A DNA stretch of 64,000 bases from Streptomyces sp. SA15 (GTDB taxonomy: Bacteria; Actinomycetota; Actinomycetes; Streptomycetales; Streptomycetaceae), in contig NZ_NTGE01000009.1 of NCBI RefSeq assembly GCF_002291145.1, positions 18,956 to 82,955 of the forward strand. Reading direction: 5' to 3'. Below the pieces are notes generated by a model that did not search any database, was not told the origin of the DNA, and saw nothing but the letters and a program-made list of their open reading frames with translations. Positions within the stretch are counted from its first letter, which is position 1, and every line of letters starts with the position of its first letter. Positions 1 to 8,030 of this stretch are shown here, one piece after another. The position numbers and the translations under genes are program-made.

Positions 1-49
1 CGTCCGCGAGGACGTGGGCGAAGCGGAGGTCGTCGAGGTAGTCGGGCAT
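1..49 (-). CDS. hisN: Histidinol-phosphatase HisN (5' tip only)
   Basis: Only the first 16 codons lie in the window; the gene runs off the left edge. They read MPDYLDDLRFAHVLAD, the start I know from Streptomyces HisN, an inositol-monophosphatase-fold enzyme that dephosphorylates L-histidinol phosphate in histidine biosynthesis. The ATG is at 47-49 on the complement. The call rests on the match of this N-terminus and on the neighbours (rsgA and aroA on the same strand further right, as in S. coelicolor). No catalytic residue is visible. Confidence 0.75.
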   Translation of the reverse strand, partial: MPDYLDDLRFAHVLAD

Positions 50-290
50 GTAGCGAACGGTATCTGTCGTGGCTGGTACGGGGCTACGGGGGGCCTTGGG
101 GAGGGGTGTGCGGGGATGGTGCCCGAGGGTTGTTCAGGCACCCCGCGTTCTCGGTCGCGCGGGGTGGGGGCTGGGCGGGGGTGGGGTGCGCAGCCCGGCG
201 CCGACGGGGTGCCGCCCTCTGCGGGTCGCGAGCCGCCCCAGCGGCACGACTGCCCGCAGCTTGACAGCGGGGCGGGGTGGCGCTCGCAGC

Positions 291-636
291 CTGACGGCAG
301 CGACTGCCCGCGGCTTGACGGCAGCGGCTGCCCGCTGCCTGAGGGCGGCTGGGTGGGTGGGGGTGCTGCGCAGGCTGACGGCGGCGGCTGCCCACAACCT
401 TGAAGGCGGCTGCCCACAGCCTGACGGCAGCGGCTGCCCGCGGCTTGAGGGTGGCGGCTGCCCGCAGCCTGACGGCAGCGGCTGCCCGCGGCTTGAGGGT
501 GGCGGCTGCCCGCAGCCTGACGGCAGCGGCTGCCCGCGGCTTGAGGGTGGCGGCTGCCCGCAGCCTGACGGCAGCGACTGCCCGCGGCTTGACGGCAGCG
601 GCTGCCCGCAGCGTGACGGTGGCGGCTGCTCGCAGC
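291..636. repeat. 24-bp GC-rich minisatellite with palindromic units
   Basis: A run of about eleven 24-bp units. From 421 to 564 two unit types alternate perfectly, giving a 48-bp higher-order repeat three times; units at 291-338, 374-420 and 565-636 are more diverged. Most units carry the palindrome GGCAGCGGCTGCC or the variant GGTGGCGGCTGCC, so either strand could fold into a row of short hairpins. Since 24 is a multiple of 3, all frames stay open and produce spurious Cys/Pro/Gly- or Arg/Ala-rich reading frames. It lies between hisN and the TetR gene; bases 50-290 hold no gene I can support. Confidence 0.9.
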
Positions 637-637
637 C

Positions 638-659
638 CTACGGTGTTGGTCAACCGTAG
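638..659 (+). terminator. Short hairpin after the minisatellite
   Basis: CTACGGT (638-644) pairs with ACCGTAG (653-659) around an 8-base loop. There is no T-run, so termination is uncertain. It may only be the decayed last unit of the repeat array. Confidence 0.3.
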
Positions 660-700
660 CCCGGCGGGCGTCGCGCGCCCCCGTGTGCCGCCGCGAACCC

Positions 701-729
701 TTGACAGTGCCTCTGTGCGCGTCAAATCT
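701..729 (+). promoter_or_regulatory. Probable promoter of the TetR gene
   Basis: TTGACA at 701-706, 17-bp spacer, AAATCT at 724-729, and the gene start at 763. The -35 is perfect for the housekeeping sigma factor; the -10 is weak. Confidence 0.5.
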
Positions 730-762
730 GGGGCGCAGAGCCGATCGCCCAGGGAGGCGATG

Positions 763-1371
763 ATGCCTGCAGCGCGGGAATCCCTGCTGGACGCCGCTTA
801 CACGGCGCTGGCGCGCCGGCCGTGGTCCGCTGTGCGGATGGTGGACGTGGCCGCGGCGGCCGGAGTGTCCCGGCAGACGCTGTACAACGAGTTCGGGAGT
901 AAGGAAGGGCTGGCCCGGGCCCTCGTCAGGCGAGAAGCGGACGGGTATCTCACCGGCGTCGAGCGGGCGCTGACCGCGCACGGCGACGTCCGGGAGCGGC
1001 TGACCGCGACCGCCGAGTGGACGGCGTCGACGGCCCGTGAGAACGCCCTCGTGCGAGCCATGCTCACCGGCTGCTGGAGCGAGCGGCTGCCCTCGCCGAC
1101 GCTGAAGGCCGTGCCGTCCTCCTCGGCCGTCCCCGCGCAGCGCCGGGCGGACGGCCCGCTGCCGTCGCCCGGCGACTTCGTGGCCCTGGTGCGTGATCGG
1201 GCCGTGGCGGTTCTCTCCGGTCCCGGCGCGGTCAAGTCGGACATCGCCGAACTGGCCCGCTCCTGCGAACTCGTCGTCCGCCTCGCTCTGTCCTGCGTGG
1301 CGGCCCCGCCCGGCGAGGGCGGCGTGGCAGATCTCGTACGGAGCGCGCTCAACCGCCAGTTGACCGGCTGA
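763..1371 (+). CDS. TetR-family transcriptional regulator
   Basis: A 202-residue regulator. The N-terminal helix-turn-helix is at about residues 26-47 (VDVAAAAGVSRQTLYNEFGS), followed by a variable ligand-binding half. I chose ATG 763 over ATG 760 because GGAGG at 753-757 gives 5-nt spacing; the frame is open much further upstream only because it runs through the 24-bp repeats. It converges on an SMR efflux gene whose stop is 4 bases away, so it probably controls that pump; ligand unknown. S. coelicolor has the same TetR/SMR pair between hisN and rsgA. Confidence 0.85.
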   Translation: MPAARESLLDAAYTALARRPWSAVRMVDVAAAAGVSRQTLYNEFGSKEGLARALVRREADGYLTGVERALTAHGDVRERLTATAEWTASTARENALVRAMLTGCWSERLPSPTLKAVPSSSAVPAQRRADGPLPSPGDFVALVRDRAVAVLSGPGAVKSDIAELARSCELVVRLALSCVAAPPGEGGVADLVRSALNRQLTG

Positions 1372-1375
1372 CGGC

Positions 1376-1699
1376 TCAGTGGGCGGAACCCGACAGCTGG
1401 AGTCCGATCACGCCGATGATCACCAGGCTGATCGAGACGATCTTCAGGGTCGAGACGAGGTCGCCGAGGAAGACCATGCCGTAGATCGCGGTTCCCGCCG
1501 CGCCGATGCCGGTCCACACGGCATACGCCGGGCCCACGTCGAGCTTCTTCAGGGCCAGGGTCAGCAGGCCGAAGCTGCCGAGGGCGAAGACGCAGAACGC
1601 GATCGTCGGCCAGAGTCTGGTGAAGCCGTGCGACAGCTTCAGACAGACGGCGAAACCGGTCTCGAGCAACCCGGCCACGATGACCAGCAGCCACGCCAT
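1376..1699 (-). CDS. Small multidrug resistance (SMR) transporter, SugE/Gdx-like
   Basis: A 107-residue protein with four hydrophobic helices, the usual SMR size. The conserved membrane glutamate is E13 (LLETGFAV), and the loop after helix 2 plus the AYAVWTGIGA segment (58-67) is typical of the family. SMR proteins are dual-topology dimers exchanging protons for small cations; the SugE/Gdx branch exports guanidinium, the EmrE branch quaternary ammonium compounds. The sequence looks closer to SugE, but I cannot separate them firmly. I looked for a guanidine riboswitch in the leader and saw none. The adjacent TetR is its likely regulator. Confidence 0.85.
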   Translation of the reverse strand: MAWLLVIVAGLLETGFAVCLKLSHGFTRLWPTIAFCVFALGSFGLLTLALKKLDVGPAYAVWTGIGAAGTAIYGMVFLGDLVSTLKIVSISLVIIGVIGLQLSGSAH

Positions 1700-1783
1700 G
1701 TGCTGTCCTCCCGTAAGTCCCCGTGTCCCAGCGTTTGTGACCGCTTCATCGGGCTCTGCTCAGGCTTCGATCCGGGCTCGGTG

Positions 1784-1812
1784 CGATTATGCCCTTACCG
1801 GACCTACGTCAA
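1784..1812 (-). promoter_or_regulatory. Probable promoter of the SMR gene
   Basis: On the complement, TTGACG (1807-1812), a 17-bp spacer and TAATCG (1784-1789), about 85 bp upstream of the ATG at 1699. Confidence 0.5.
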
Positions 1813-1840
1813 GACAAACAACGCGGAGGTCAGCAGCCTT

Positions 1841-1888
1841 CCCCGGACGCCTCCCCCGACGCATCCCCGGACGCCTCCCCATACGCCC
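1841..1888. repeat. 12-bp imperfect tandem repeat downstream of rsgA
   Basis: Four diverged copies of a CCCCGGACGCCT-like unit in the short gap between the SMR promoter and the rsgA stop codon. No function is evident. Confidence 0.6.
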
Positions 1889-1900
1889 CAGCGGCCTTCC

Positions 1901-2911
1901 TCAGTCGCCTTCCTTCCGCTCCCTCGTCGACAGGAGCCGGCGCAGCGAGTAGAGGCGGGCCGGATCCGCGTGGCCGTCGGCCACCCACTGGTCCAGCGCG
2001 CAGTCCTGCTCGTCGTGGCTGCACGCGCGGGGGCAGTTCTGCGTGCCGGGCTCCAGGTCGGGGAAGGCGTGGATCACCCGGGACGGATTTACGTGGTGCA
2101 GGCCGAACGACCGTACGCCCGGGGTGTCGACCACCCACCCCCCGTCGCCCGCCAGCGGCAGGGCCAGCGCCGAGGTCGTGGTGTGGCGGCCGCGGCCCGT
2201 CACCGCGTTGACGTGCCCCGTCGAACGCCGCTGCTCCTGAGGCACCAGAGCGTTGACCAGGGTCGTCTTGCCGACGCCCGAGTGACCGACGAAGGCGGTG
2301 ATCTTGCCGTCGAGCTGCTCGCGCACCCGGGCCACCGCCGCCCCGCTCTCCAACTCCTCGCGGCTCGTCACCACGTACGGGATGTCCAGGTCGCCGTACA
2401 GCTCCAGCAGCTTGTCCGGCGGGGCCAGGTCCGACTTCGTCATGACCAGCAGGGGTTCCAGCCCGCCGTCGAACGCCGCCACCAGGCAGCGGTCGATCAG
2501 GCGGGGGCGGGGCTCCGGATCGGCCAGGGCGGTGACGATGGCGAGTTGGTCGGCGTTGGCGACCACCACGCGCTCGTACGGGTCGTCGTCGTCCGCGGTA
2601 CGGCGCAGCACCGACGTGCGCTCCTCGATGCGGACGATCCTGGCGAGCGTGTCCTTCTTGCCGGACATGTCACCGACCAGCGCCACCCGGTCGCCCACGA
2701 CCGCCGCCTTGCGGCCGAGCTCGCGGGCCTTCATCGCCATCACGATCCGGTCCTCGACGAGGCACGTCAGCCGGCCCCGGTCGACGGTGAGGACCATGCC
2801 CTCGGCCGCGTCCTCGTGCTTGGGCCGGATGTTCGTACGGGGCCGGTTGCCCTTGCGGTTCGGGCGGGAGCGGATGTCGTCCTCGTCGGTGTGCTTGCCG
2901 TAGCGGCGCAT
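1901..2911 (-). CDS. rsgA: Ribosome small subunit-dependent GTPase RsgA
   Basis: A 336-residue circularly permuted GTPase acting late in 30S subunit maturation. An OB-like N-terminal domain comes first, then the permuted G motifs: G4 TKSD at 158-161, G1 GHSGVGKTT at 209-217 and G3 DTPG at 262-265. The C-terminal zinc knuckle is C293, C297, H299, C304. ATG at 2909-2911 follows the aroA stop by only 4 bases, so it is co-transcribed with and probably translationally coupled to aroA. Length and motif order are standard. Confidence 0.95.
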   Translation of the reverse strand: MRRYGKHTDEDDIRSRPNRKGNRPRTNIRPKHEDAAEGMVLTVDRGRLTCLVEDRIVMAMKARELGRKAAVVGDRVALVGDMSGKKDTLARIVRIEERTSVLRRTADDDDPYERVVVANADQLAIVTALADPEPRPRLIDRCLVAAFDGGLEPLLVMTKSDLAPPDKLLELYGDLDIPYVVTSREELESGAAVARVREQLDGKITAFVGHSGVGKTTLVNALVPQEQRRSTGHVNAVTGRGRHTTTSALALPLAGDGGWVVDTPGVRSFGLHHVNPSRVIHAFPDLEPGTQNCPRACSHDEQDCALDQWVADGHADPARLYSLRRLLSTRERKEGD

Positions 2912-2915
2912 GACC

Positions 2916-4271
2916 TTATCCCTGGGTCCCCACGCCGCGCAGCATCCCGGTCCACAGGTCGGGGAAGTCCGGGAGGGTCTTCGCCGTCGTCGCCACGTTC
3001 TCGATCTGCACGCCCTGGACCACCAGGCCGATGATCGCGCCGGCCGTCGCCATCCGGTGGTCCTCGTACGTGTGGAAGATACCGCCGTGCAGCGGGCGCG
3101 GGCGGATGTGCAGGCCGTCGGCGGTCTCCGTGACGTCGCCGCCGAGCTCGTTGATCTCCTTGGTGAGCGCGGCCAGGCGGTCCGTCTCGTGCAGGCGCAG
3201 GTGCGCCACGCCGCGGAGAGTGGAGGGGGAGTCCGCGAGGGCGGCGACAGCGGCGATGCCGGGAGTCAGTTCGCCCACGTCGCCCAGGTCCACGTCGATG
3301 CCGTGAACGGAGCCCGAGCCGGTGAACACCAGGCCGAACTCGGTGAGTTCGCAGGAACCGCCCATTTCGGTGAAGATCTCGCGCAGCCGGTCACCGGGCT
3401 GGGTGGTGCGGGCCGGCCAGTCGGGGACGACGACCCGGCCGCCGGTCACCAGGGCCGCCGCCAGGAACGGCTGGGCGTTGGACAGGTCCGGCTCGATGGT
3501 CAGGTCGCGGCCGAGCAGGGCGCCCGGCGTGACCCGCCAGACGTTCGGTTCGCCGCCCGACTCCGGGGTGTCGACCTGGGCACCGACCGAGCGCAGCATG
3601 TCGACGGTCATCCGGATGTGCGGCATGGACGGCAGCGTGGAGCCGGTGTGGCGGACCTCGACGCCCTGGTTGAAGCGCGGGCCGGACAGGAGCAGGGCCG
3701 AGACGAACTGCGACGACGAGGACGCGTCGATCTCCACCGGGCCGCCGTCCAGCGCCCCGCCGCCGTGCACCGTCAGCGGCAGCGTGCCGCGGCCGTCGTC
3801 GTCGATGCGGGCGCCGAGGACGCGCAGGGCGTCGATCACGCCGTTCAGGGGACGCTCGTACGACCTCGGGTCGCCGTCGAAGCGGATGGGGCCGTCGGCG
3901 AGCGCGGCGACCGGCGGCAGGAAGCGCATCACCGTGCCGGCGTTGCCGACGTCGACCGTGGCCGGGCCGTGCAGGCCGGTCGGGAGCACGCGCCAGGCCT
4001 CTCCCGCGCTGTCCTGGCCGCCCACGACGGAGGAACTGGACGACACCGTCTCCTCGATCTCCACGCCCATCGCCCGCAGGGCGCCCGCCATCAGCAGGGT
4101 GTCACGGGAGCGCAGCGGGCGGCGCAGCCAGCCGGGCTCGGAGGCGAGGGCGGCCAGCACCAGGGCGCGGTTGGTGACCGACTTGGACCCGGGCACGTGG
4201 ACCGTCGCGTCGACGGCTCCGCTCGCGTGCGGGGCGGGCCAGAGGGCGGTGTCTGCGGGGTTCTGGGCCAT
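2916..4271 (-). CDS. aroA: 3-phosphoshikimate 1-carboxyvinyltransferase (EPSP synthase)
   Basis: A 451-residue enzyme joining phosphoenolpyruvate to shikimate-3-phosphate in the shikimate pathway. The substrate-binding [11 protein letters not shown] is at residues 27-37 with K30; the GNAGTVMRF signature follows near residue 115, and the C-terminal HETDR and DHRMA motifs are present. I chose the ATG at 4269-4271 since the family starts close before the PGSKS strand; the frame stays open upstream without a homologous N-terminus. First gene of an aroA-rsgA pair. Confidence 0.95.
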   Translation of the reverse strand: MAQNPADTALWPAPHASGAVDATVHVPGSKSVTNRALVLAALASEPGWLRRPLRSRDTLLMAGALRAMGVEIEETVSSSSSVVGGQDSAGEAWRVLPTGLHGPATVDVGNAGTVMRFLPPVAALADGPIRFDGDPRSYERPLNGVIDALRVLGARIDDDGRGTLPLTVHGGGALDGGPVEIDASSSSQFVSALLLSGPRFNQGVEVRHTGSTLPSMPHIRMTVDMLRSVGAQVDTPESGGEPNVWRVTPGALLGRDLTIEPDLSNAQPFLAAALVTGGRVVVPDWPARTTQPGDRLREIFTEMGGSCELTEFGLVFTGSGSVHGIDVDLGDVGELTPGIAAVAALADSPSTLRGVAHLRLHETDRLAALTKEINELGGDVTETADGLHIRPRPLHGGIFHTYEDHRMATAGAIIGLVVQGVQIENVATTAKTLPDFPDLWTGMLRGVGTQG

Positions 4272-4381
4272 GGGCCCCACTCTATAAGGAGGCCATCGCT
4301 CGGGTGCGGCGGCGTTGTGGCTGGTCGCGCCCACGCGGTTGAGCCGTATATCGACACAGACCCACGCCCCAAAGGGCGCGT

Positions 4382-5104
4382 TCAGACCTCCAGCAGCCAG
4401 CGACCTCCGCCTATCAGCGAACACAGTGACACCGCATGGAACAGAAACAGCCAAAGCCCCGCCGGCGCATGCGTCAGCCGCGACAACTGATCCGCGTCCG
4501 AGTCACCCGCCCCTCCCCGCGCCCGCTTCGCCTGTAGTTCGAACGCCGGGCGCACCCCGCCGATCAGCAGGAACCACACCACCACATACGCGAACGCCGC
4601 CTGCACCTGCGGTCCCGTCAGCCAGGACACCACCACGAACGTGCCGCCGGTGATGACCACCGTCAGGGCGCCGTACGCGTTGCGGATCATCACCAGCATC
4701 GCCACCAGCAGGATGGTCGCCGCCCAGAGCAGCAGCGTGATGTGGCCGGCGGCGAGCAGGGCGGCGCCGCCCAGGCCGAGGAGTGGGGGAGCGGTGTAGC
4801 CGGCGGACGCGGTGAGGATCATGCCGAGGCCGTGCGGCTTGCCGCGGCTCACGGTCAGGCCGCTGGTGTCCGAGTGCAGCCGTATGCCGGTGAGGGTGCG
4901 GCCGGTGAGCAGCGCGACCAGGCCGTGGCCGCCCTCGTGCGCGATGGTGATGGCGTTGCGCGAGATGCGCCAGAAGTTGTGCGGGACGACCACGGCGAGC
5001 GCGGCGACGAGGGTCGCGAGCACCACCCACAGGTCGGGGTCGGGCTGGCTGCCGAAGACCTCGTCCCAGAGGGAGGCGAGCGAGTCGGATGCGGTGGTGT
5101 GCAT
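4382..5104 (-). CDS. M50B-like integral membrane zinc metalloprotease
   Basis: A 240-residue, mostly hydrophobic protein with HEGGH at residues 56-60, the HExxH zinc site of the M50/site-2-protease superfamily. It has several further membrane helices and matches the peptidase M50B-like family common in actinomycetes. A PDZ domain is absent. The second metal-site motif (NxxPxxxxDG) of classical site-2 proteases is not obvious, so activity is not certain. ATG 5102-5104 has a GGAG about 10 bases upstream. It is divergent from the SRAP gene, with only 50 bp between the starts. Confidence 0.8.
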   Translation of the reverse strand: MHTTASDSLASLWDEVFGSQPDPDLWVVLATLVAALAVVVPHNFWRISRNAITIAHEGGHGLVALLTGRTLTGIRLHSDTSGLTVSRGKPHGLGMILTASAGYTAPPLLGLGGAALLAAGHITLLLWAATILLVAMLVMIRNAYGALTVVITGGTFVVVSWLTGPQVQAAFAYVVVWFLLIGGVRPAFELQAKRARGGAGDSDADQLSRLTHAPAGLWLFLFHAVSLCSLIGGGRWLLEV

Positions 5105-5154
5105 GTTCGGCGGTAGCTCCCTGAGGTCTCGTCGAATCTGGCAGTGTGGCACGT

Positions 5155-5970
5155 ATGTGCGGACGGTATGCGGCCAGTCGTAGGCCCGAGGATCTCGCAG
5201 GAATCTTTGAGATCGAGAAGTGGGAACCCGAGGAGACCCTGGCACCCGACTACAACGTGGCTCCGACCAAGGAGGTTCACGTCGTCCTCGACCGTCCTCT
5301 TAAGGACGTGGAGGATCCCAAACCGGTTCGGCAGCTGCGGAAGCTGAAGTGGGGGCTGGTGCCGAGCTGGTCGAAGACCCCGGAGGGCGCGGCCCGGATG
5401 ATCAACGCGCGGGCGGAGACCGTGCACGAGAAGCCGTCGTACCGCCGTGCCTTCGCCACCCGGCGCTGCATCATCCCCGCCGACGGCTACTACGAGTGGG
5501 TCACCGGCCGGCAGGAGCGGGACCTGGAGGTGGAGGGGAGGAAGAAGCGGCCGCGCAAGCAGCCGTACTTCGTGCTTCCCGCCGACGGATCGGTCTTCGC
5601 GATGGCCGGGCTGTACGAGTTCTGGCGGGACAGGACGCTGCCCGACGATCACCCGCGGGCCTGGTGGGCGACGTGCTCCGTGATCACCACGGAGGCGGAG
5701 CAGAGCCCGCTCGGGGTGGCGCCCGCAGAGGGGCCGCACACGCTGGCCGAGATCCACCCTCGGATGCCGCTGATGCTGACGCCGGACCGCTGGGACGCCT
5801 GGCTCGACCCGTCCCGCATGGATCTCGACGACCTGCGCACACTGCTCGCGCCGCCGCCCGAGGGGCTGATGCGGGCGTACCCGGTGACGACCGCGGTGAG
5901 CAACGTCCGCAACAACGGGCCGGAGCTGCTCAAGGAGCTCGAGGGGCCCGAAGAGGGCACACTCTTCTGA
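5155..5970 (+). CDS. SOS response-associated peptidase family protein (SRAP, HMCES/YedK)
   Basis: A 271-residue SRAP protein. Family members shield abasic sites in single-stranded DNA by forming a thiazolidine crosslink through Cys2. The start was set at ATG 5155 because it makes the sequence MCGRY with Cys2 exposed after methionine removal; GTG 5146 in frame would bury it. Other expected active-site residues are present: N and E in INARAETVHEKPSYRRAF, and His in the IHPRMPLML segment. A second Cys follows in RRCIIPADGYYEW. There is no clear ribosome site before the start, so the mRNA may be short-leadered. Confidence 0.92.
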   Translation: MCGRYAASRRPEDLAGIFEIEKWEPEETLAPDYNVAPTKEVHVVLDRPLKDVEDPKPVRQLRKLKWGLVPSWSKTPEGAARMINARAETVHEKPSYRRAFATRRCIIPADGYYEWVTGRQERDLEVEGRKKRPRKQPYFVLPADGSVFAMAGLYEFWRDRTLPDDHPRAWWATCSVITTEAEQSPLGVAPAEGPHTLAEIHPRMPLMLTPDRWDAWLDPSRMDLDDLRTLLAPPPEGLMRAYPVTTAVSNVRNNGPELLKELEGPEEGTLF

Positions 5971-5971
5971 C

Positions 5972-6625
5972 GTGAACGCGAATGTGACCGAGATCAATGT
6001 GACCGAGATCATCGACACGGACGCCGGTGCCGCCCGCATCACCTGGCACAAGGCCAGGAGGGCGCGGCTGGTCCTGGCCGTGAGCCACGGCGCCGGCGGC
6101 GGCATCGAGGCACGGGACCTCCAGGCGCTCGCCGCCGTCCTGCCCGCCCACGGCGTCACCGTCGCCCGGGTGGAGCAGCCCTGGCGGGTCGCCGGAAAGA
6201 AGATGGCGCCCGCGCCGAAGACGCTGGACGTCGGCTGGCGGGGCGTCTGGCCCGCGCTGGCCGAGCCGGGGCTGCCGGTGATCTCCGGCGGCCGCAGCGC
6301 GGGGGCCCGCGTCGCCTGCCGTACGGCCGCCGAACTCGGCGCGCACGCGGTTCTCGCCCTCGCCTTCCCGCTGCACCCGCCGGGCAAGCCCGAGAAGTCC
6401 CGCGCCGAGGAGCTGCTCGGGGCCGGGGTCCCCACCCTCGTCGTCCAGGGCGGCAACGACCCGTGGGGGAGGCCGGCGGAGTTCCCCGAGGGATCGTACG
6501 AACTGGTCGAGGTGCCGTACGGCGATCATGGCTTCGCCGTGCCGAAGCGGGCGGACATCGGCCAGGAGGAGGCCCTGGCGATCATCACCGACGGGGTCGC
6601 GAGGTGGGCCGGGTCACTGGTGTGA
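5972..6625 (+). CDS. Alpha/beta hydrolase, KANL3/Tex30-like
   Basis: A 217-residue single-domain hydrolase. The oxyanion segment SHGAGGG is at about 38-44, the nucleophile elbow GGRSAG has Ser109, and a late YGDHGFAV supplies the His. This pattern fits the small family related to Tex30/KANL3 and dienelactone hydrolases; substrate unknown. GTG 5972 starts one base after the SRAP stop, so the two are almost surely one transcript. Its N-terminal 12 residues contain a repeated NVTEI, so an internal start is possible. Confidence 0.8.
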
Positions 6626-6632
6626 CGGCCCG

Positions 6633-6659
6633 GGAATGTTGCGGGGCGGGCCTGGTGTT
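6633..6659 (+). promoter_or_regulatory. Sigma-R-type promoter upstream of sigR
   Basis: GGAAT at 6633-6637 and GTT at 6657-6659, separated by 19 bp, match the sigma-R consensus (GGAAT, 18-19 bp, GTT). This corresponds to the autoregulatory sigRp2 of S. coelicolor, which yields the longer, thiol-stress-induced sigma-R' product. Confidence 0.75.
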
Positions 6660-6938
6660 GTGGCGGACAGAAGTGCTGAGAGCACCGGCACAGACGTCGT
6701 TGGAGAGGAAGTCCGCCGCATGGGTTCGACCTTCTGCCCGCCCGCCTCCCGCCACCACCCCGTGGACGGGCTGCGCCCGGCGGAGTCTGATTCGAGCCGT
6801 GGCAGCCGTACAGAATTGGACTGGACGGTGCTGCATGCGGCGAAGACCGCCCCTATTCGAGCGGCGGGCGGACCGGATCGTCGTCTATCCTCCGATTCTG
6901 GTGGGACCGGTCTCGGTTCTGCCCAGACACTGGAGGAG

Positions 6939-7619
6939 GTGGGTCCGGTCACTGGGACCGACGCAGGGACCGAACACGGTCAGGCGGAGCAGCCCGAGGG
7001 CCCGGGCAACAGCGAGTCGACCGCCGAGCGCAGCGCGCGCTTCGAGCGGGACGCGCTGGAGTTCCTCGACCAGATGTACTCGGCCGCGCTGCGCATGACG
7101 CGCAACCCGGCCGACGCCGAGGACCTGGTGCAGGAGACGTACGCCAAGGCGTACGCGTCGTTCCACCAGTTCCGCGAGGGCACCAACCTCAAGGCGTGGC
7201 TGTACCGGATCCTCACCAACACCTTCATCAACTCGTACCGCAAGAAGCAGCGTGAACCCCAGCGCTCCGCGGCCGAGGAGATCGAGGACTGGCAGCTGGC
7301 GCGTGCCGAGTCGCACATGTCGACGGGTCTGCGCTCCGCGGAGTCGCAGGCGCTCGACCACCTGCCCGACTCGGACGTGAAGGAAGCACTTCAGGCGATC
7401 CCCGAGGAATTCCGCATCGCCGTCTACCTCGCGGATGTAGAGGGCTTTGCGTACAAGGAGATCGCGGACATCATGGGGACACCCATCGGTACGGTGATGT
7501 CCCGGCTGCACCGGGGCCGCCGTCAACTGCGCGGCATGCTCGAGGACTATGCCCGTGAGCGCGGGCTGGTCCCGGCCGGCGCCGGAGAGTCGAACGAAGC
7601 GAAAGGCTCGGGCTCATGA
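6939..7619 (+). CDS. sigR: RNA polymerase sigma factor SigR (ECF, thiol-oxidative stress)
   Basis: A 226-residue ECF sigma factor controlling the disulfide-stress regulon. Region 2 spans about residues 40-115 ([18 protein letters not shown]) and region 4 lies near 155-205 ([24 protein letters not shown]). GTG 6939 gives the length of S. coelicolor sigma-R; its GGAGGA lies unusually close. The frame is open upstream: ATG 6720 or GTG 6762 could begin the extended sigma-R' form from the promoter at 6633, which in S. coelicolor has an N-terminal extension of about 55 residues making it unstable. Its stop overlaps the rsrA start (ATGA), so sigma and anti-sigma are coupled. Confidence 0.95.
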
Positions 7620-7927
7620 GCTGCGGAGAGCCGCACGAGACGGACTGCGGTGAGGTACTCGATCATCTGTACGAGTTCCTCGACAGTGAGATGCCGGACG
7701 TCGATCGCGACAAGTTCAAGCAGCACTTCCAGGAGTGCTCGCCGTGTCTGGAGAAGTACGGCCTGGAGCAGGCCGTGAAGAAGCTGGTCAAGCGGTGCTG
7801 CGGGCATGACGACGTGCCCAGCGACCTGCGCTCCAAGGTCCTGGGGCGGATCGACCTGATCCGCTCCGGCCAGGCGGTGCCCGAACATGATGTGACGGCC
7901 GCGCCGCCGACTCCGCAGGAGTCCTGA
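7616..7927 (+). CDS. rsrA: Zinc-binding redox-sensitive anti-sigma factor RsrA
   Basis: A 103-residue ZAS-family anti-sigma factor. The conserved ligands are all here: C11, H37, C41, C44, with C3, H7, C61 and C62 as in S. coelicolor RsrA. Reduced, zinc-loaded RsrA holds SigR inactive; disulfide formation releases zinc and SigR. Overlapping sigR by the ATGA at 7616-7619 keeps the two at near-equal synthesis. Confidence 0.95.
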
Positions 7928-8030
7928 GCCCGTCACCCGAACGTGCTAATCGGCGGGTCAACAGCCCGCAGGCCCCCCTGTCGCCGTCCTAGGCTCCGGA
8001 CCCGGATCGGACATGGCCGGGGAGGGCGCG

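Noticed and set aside
69..725. Long open frames on both strands through the 24-bp repeats (Cys/Pro/Gly-rich and Arg/Ala-rich products)
   Set aside because: The repeat period is a multiple of three, so frames stay open by chance; no ribosome site or homologous domain.
400..762. Upstream extension of the TetR gene in the same frame
   Set aside because: It only translates the minisatellite; GGAGG and the helix-turn-helix place the start at 763.
1700..1783. Guanidine riboswitch in the SMR leader
   Set aside because: No recognisable guanidine-I, II or III motif in the leader.
1376..3034. Long plus-strand frame opposite the SMR gene and rsgA
   Set aside because: His/Arg/Asp-rich shadow of genes on the other strand; no domain.
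4272..4454. 61-residue N-terminal extension of AroA
   Set aside because: Not part of the EPSP synthase fold; it covers intergenic DNA and overlaps the end of the M50 gene.
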